Shown here: one piece after another, positions 62,103-64,000 of the stretch | Layout of the letters: each line of letters starts with the position of its first letter | Position numbering within the stretch: the stretch's first letter is position 1 | Origin: a bacterium | GTDB taxonomy: Bacteria > Bdellovibrionota > Bdellovibrionia > Bdellovibrionales > Bdellovibrionaceae | Direction: 5' to 3' | Length of the DNA stretch: 64,000 bases | Assembly (NCBI GenBank): GCA_019752925.1 | Contig: JAIELP010000004.1 | Span: forward strand, 1 to 64,000 | Notes under the pieces: model-generated | The model's database searches: none | The model's input: only the letters and a program-made list of their open reading frames with translations | Told to the model about the DNA's origin: nothing | Made by a program: the position numbers and the translations under genes

Positions 62103-64000
62103 ATGAAAAAATCATTTTTATACATTTTATGTTTTTTGTACTTTGTTAGCTTAAAATCACTAGCCACAGATGTTAAAGGTGCAGTTGCTCTTGAGGGAGA
62201 AACTTTCAATTTTGAATTATCTGGACAAAAGAACTGGGATTACGATTTGAAGCGCATAAAAAGTGGGGGCCAATCTAAAGTCCAGCTTTTTGTAAAATCA
62301 ATCGATCAAAACTTTATTGATAAAATCCGCAATGTGGAAAACCCTTTTGTTAAGTCTATTTCAGTTACTCAGAATGCAATTGATAATAAATGGCTGGTCG
62401 AATTCGTACTTAAAAATGATCAGGTTGAGACTTTTGATTATTTAACAGATCAACCATCTAAACTCATTATTGATTTTTATAAAACTGAAGCTCCAGTGGC
62501 AGAACTTGTGGATACTAAAGTGGCCCCGCCGGTTGCAGTTTTGGCTAAAGATCAAAAAACAGCTCAGGCTTCTAAAAAGAAAACCGGTGACCGCAAGCCA
62601 GCCGATGTGGATTTCTTAAAAATCGAAGAACCGGGTGGAATTGAAACATCTGTATTATCTAAAGCGGGTCTTTATGATGCCGGTGATGCCCAGTTTGCCC
62701 GCTTTAACATGAGAGAATCTGACTATAAAGAAGAGTCAGTTATTAAAAGCCGTAATAATTACTACTTAAGATTTCCAGTATTGGAGTCAGAATTTTCATT
62801 CTGGAAAAAAATGAAGGACAATCCGCCACTCTATGAAGTTTCACCTGAAAAATCAGATGAAAACAAGCAGGCGCGTCTTTTAAAAACCTTGTTTGATAAA
62901 AAACGTTATTTGGTATTTATACAGACTGCAGAATGGTTTAAAAAAAGATATCCTCAGTCAAAATATTCAGAGCTGGTTTCATTTATGTCCGGCGATGCCT
63001 TTATCGAGCTTTGGAAAGCTGAAAAAATTGATTCATTTTATGAGCAAGCGCAAAACGCATACCGTGAAGCACTTGAAAAGTACCCAGAATCCGCTTTAGC
63101 AGAAAGAACTTCATTATTAGCCGGCATGTTAGCTGTGGACAAAAGTGATTACATGTCGGCTATTCGTAAACTGCATTCGCACATAGACAATAAAAAGTTT
63201 GATGCTAAAATTTCAAAAATGTATGCCAAAATTGGTTTGGCTTACAGCTACTCTAAAATAAATAAATTAGATGAAGCTTTAAAACATTTAACTGAAATTG
63301 AAAAAAGCACGCAGGATCAGCTAGTATTAACTGAAGTTGCTGTCCGTAAGGGCGATTTCTTTTTCTTTACTAAAAAATTACCTGAAGCGATTGCTGCTTA
63401 CGACTCAGCTACTAAAAACTTCCCGTTAGTTTCAAAATTATTCCCGAGTGCGTATTTTAATAAAATGGAAGCTCAGTTTTGGAAAGAAAAATTCCAGGAT
63501 TCGCATAAATCGGCTTTGGGTTTTGCCCAGTATTTCCCGGCCCATGAATATGCTCCGTATGCTTTAACTCGCGTTGGTGAGTTGTTGGATATTATGGGTG
63601 CTGAGCAGTCAAAATCAGTAGGTGCTTACCTTGAAACTCACTTTCGTTATGGTGATAGCCCTAAAACAATTGTAGCCCGCTTACATTTATTAAGTACAAA
63701 AATGAAATCGATGAAAGCTGAAGAGTTGGACCAAACTCTTATTAAAATGGATGAATTGGCTCTTAAGAGTGATCTGCAGAACGTAGATCAGTTTAAGGTA
63801 GCGATGATTTCTGATGGTTTCTCAAGACGTAAAGAATACTTAAGGGCTATTGATATTTTATCTAAGTTTTATCAGCAGAATCCGACACGTTCGGATGCTA
63901 AGCAGGTAACTCAAAGGATAGTTAAAAATATTAATGACCAACTTAAATATTTATCAGATCAAGGCCATTACAAAGATTTACTTAAAACTTACCGTCAATA
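62103..64000 (+). CDS. TPR-repeat cell-envelope protein, truncated at window edge
   Basis: Read directly from the sequence; the frame stays open from the ATG at 62103 to the end of the window (632 codons seen). The signal peptide is MKKSFLYILCFLYFVSLKSLA. The next part (~25-125) is a beta-rich domain like AMIN (VQLFVKSIDQNF, WLVEFVLKNDQVETFDYL, SKLIIDFYKTE), then a Lys/Ala-rich linker (~130-165), then many TPR units (for example SFYEQAQNAYREALEKYPES and LPEAIAAYDSATKNFP). AMIN domains bind peptidoglycan or pilus secretins, and TPR proteins serve as scaffolds, so an envelope assembly role is likely. The ribosome site is weak. The 192 bases upstream hold only promoter-like AT-rich sequence. Confidence 0.8.
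   Translation, partial: MKKSFLYILCFLYFVSLKSLATDVKGAVALEGETFNFELSGQKNWDYDLKRIKSGGQSKVQLFVKSIDQNFIDKIRNVENPFVKSISVTQNAIDNKWLVEFVLKNDQVETFDYLTDQPSKLIIDFYKTEAPVAELVDTKVAPPVAVLAKDQKTAQASKKKTGDRKPADVDFLKIEEPGGIETSVLSKAGLYDAGDAQFARFNMRESDYKEESVIKSRNNYYLRFPVLESEFSFWKKMKDNPPLYEVSPEKSDENKQARLLKTLFDKKRYLVFIQTAEWFKKRYPQSKYSELVSFMSGDAFIELWKAEKIDSFYEQAQNAYREALEKYPESALAERTSLLAGMLAVDKSDYMSAIRKLHSHIDNKKFDAKISKMYAKIGLAYSYSKINKLDEALKHLTEIEKSTQDQLVLTEVAVRKGDFFFFTKKLPEAIAAYDSATKNFPLVSKLFPSAYFNKMEAQFWKEKFQDSHKSALGFAQYFPAHEYAPYALTRVGELLDIMGAEQSKSVGAYLETHFRYGDSPKTIVARLHLLSTKMKSMKAEELDQTLIKMDELALKSDLQNVDQFKVAMISDGFSRRKEYLRAIDILSKFYQQNPTRSDAKQVTQRIVKNINDQLKYLSDQGHYKDLLKTYRQ

Noticed and set aside
62072-62149. 25-codon frame overlapping the start of the last gene as a possible upstream regulatory ORF
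   Set aside because: No clear ribosome site; its overlap with the signal-peptide frame is explained by AT-rich sequence. Possible but unsupported.

Overview
The window is a dense, AT-rich chromosomal segment of a Gram-negative bacterium. Several things point to a Bdellovibrio-like predator of the Bdellovibrionota. It carries many secreted proteins and lipoproteins with lipoboxes, phage-fibre-like surface proteins, a giant RCC1/Ig surface protein, an Mla-type lipid transport operon, lytic and phospholipase-type enzymes, an AmpG-like permease, and a sigma-54 regulator. The taxonomic assignment is inference from gene content; no rRNA or tRNA gene is visible. The gene cut by the left edge is open at its 5' end and the gene cut by the right edge is open at its 3' end.

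Layout. 1-10 kb: a truncated repeat-rich fibre protein, a 1,892-residue protein with duplicated Ig plus seven-blade RCC1 modules, an unknown lipoprotein and a secreted protein. 10-19 kb: a coupled pair (AmpG-like permease and adenosine-deaminase-fold enzyme), a DUF1295 membrane protein with a TetR regulator, GNAT, HNH, two lipoproteins, SlyD and an RRM/RGG protein. 19-23 kb: a tesA-ybbA-ybbP operon whose first start codon lies in the loop of the preceding terminator. 23-27 kb: an SPFH/zinc-ribbon and zinc-ribbon/TPR pair, Sua5 and a PlsC-type acyltransferase. 27-32 kb: an unusual permease fused to an FG-GAP propeller and a UnbV/ASPIC domain, convergent with an HTTM-like membrane protein.

32-35 kb: a pabA-pabB-pabC folate operon with a small membrane-peptide ORF upstream. 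35-39.5 kb: a PHP phosphoesterase, an arginase overlapping an OlsB-type N-acyltransferase (a likely ornithine-lipid unit), an alpha/beta hydrolase and an M14-like peptidase. 39.5-41.5 kb: four small secreted proteins, two of them paralogues. 41.5-45.6 kb: HAD phosphatase, a histidine kinase with a degraded ATP-binding domain, and a sigma-54 response regulator. 45.6-49 kb: glmU-glmS. 49-56 kb: a transglutaminase/TPR protein, a lytic transglycosylase, thymidine kinase and a phospholipase D lipoprotein. 56-59 kb: PilZ, trmFO, a DUF721/DciA-like protein and a secreted protein. 59-62 kb: an overlapping lipoprotein-mlaE-mlaF-mlaD operon. A large TPR protein runs off the right edge.

Packing is very tight: operon genes often overlap by 4-17 bases, and several convergent pairs overlap at, or sit next to, their stop codons with no terminator between them. 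The strongest candidates for undescribed biology are the permease/FG-GAP fusion (26762-30580), the pseudo-kinase system (41562-45573), the overlapping arginase-olsB pair (36028-37711), and the twin-propeller surface protein.
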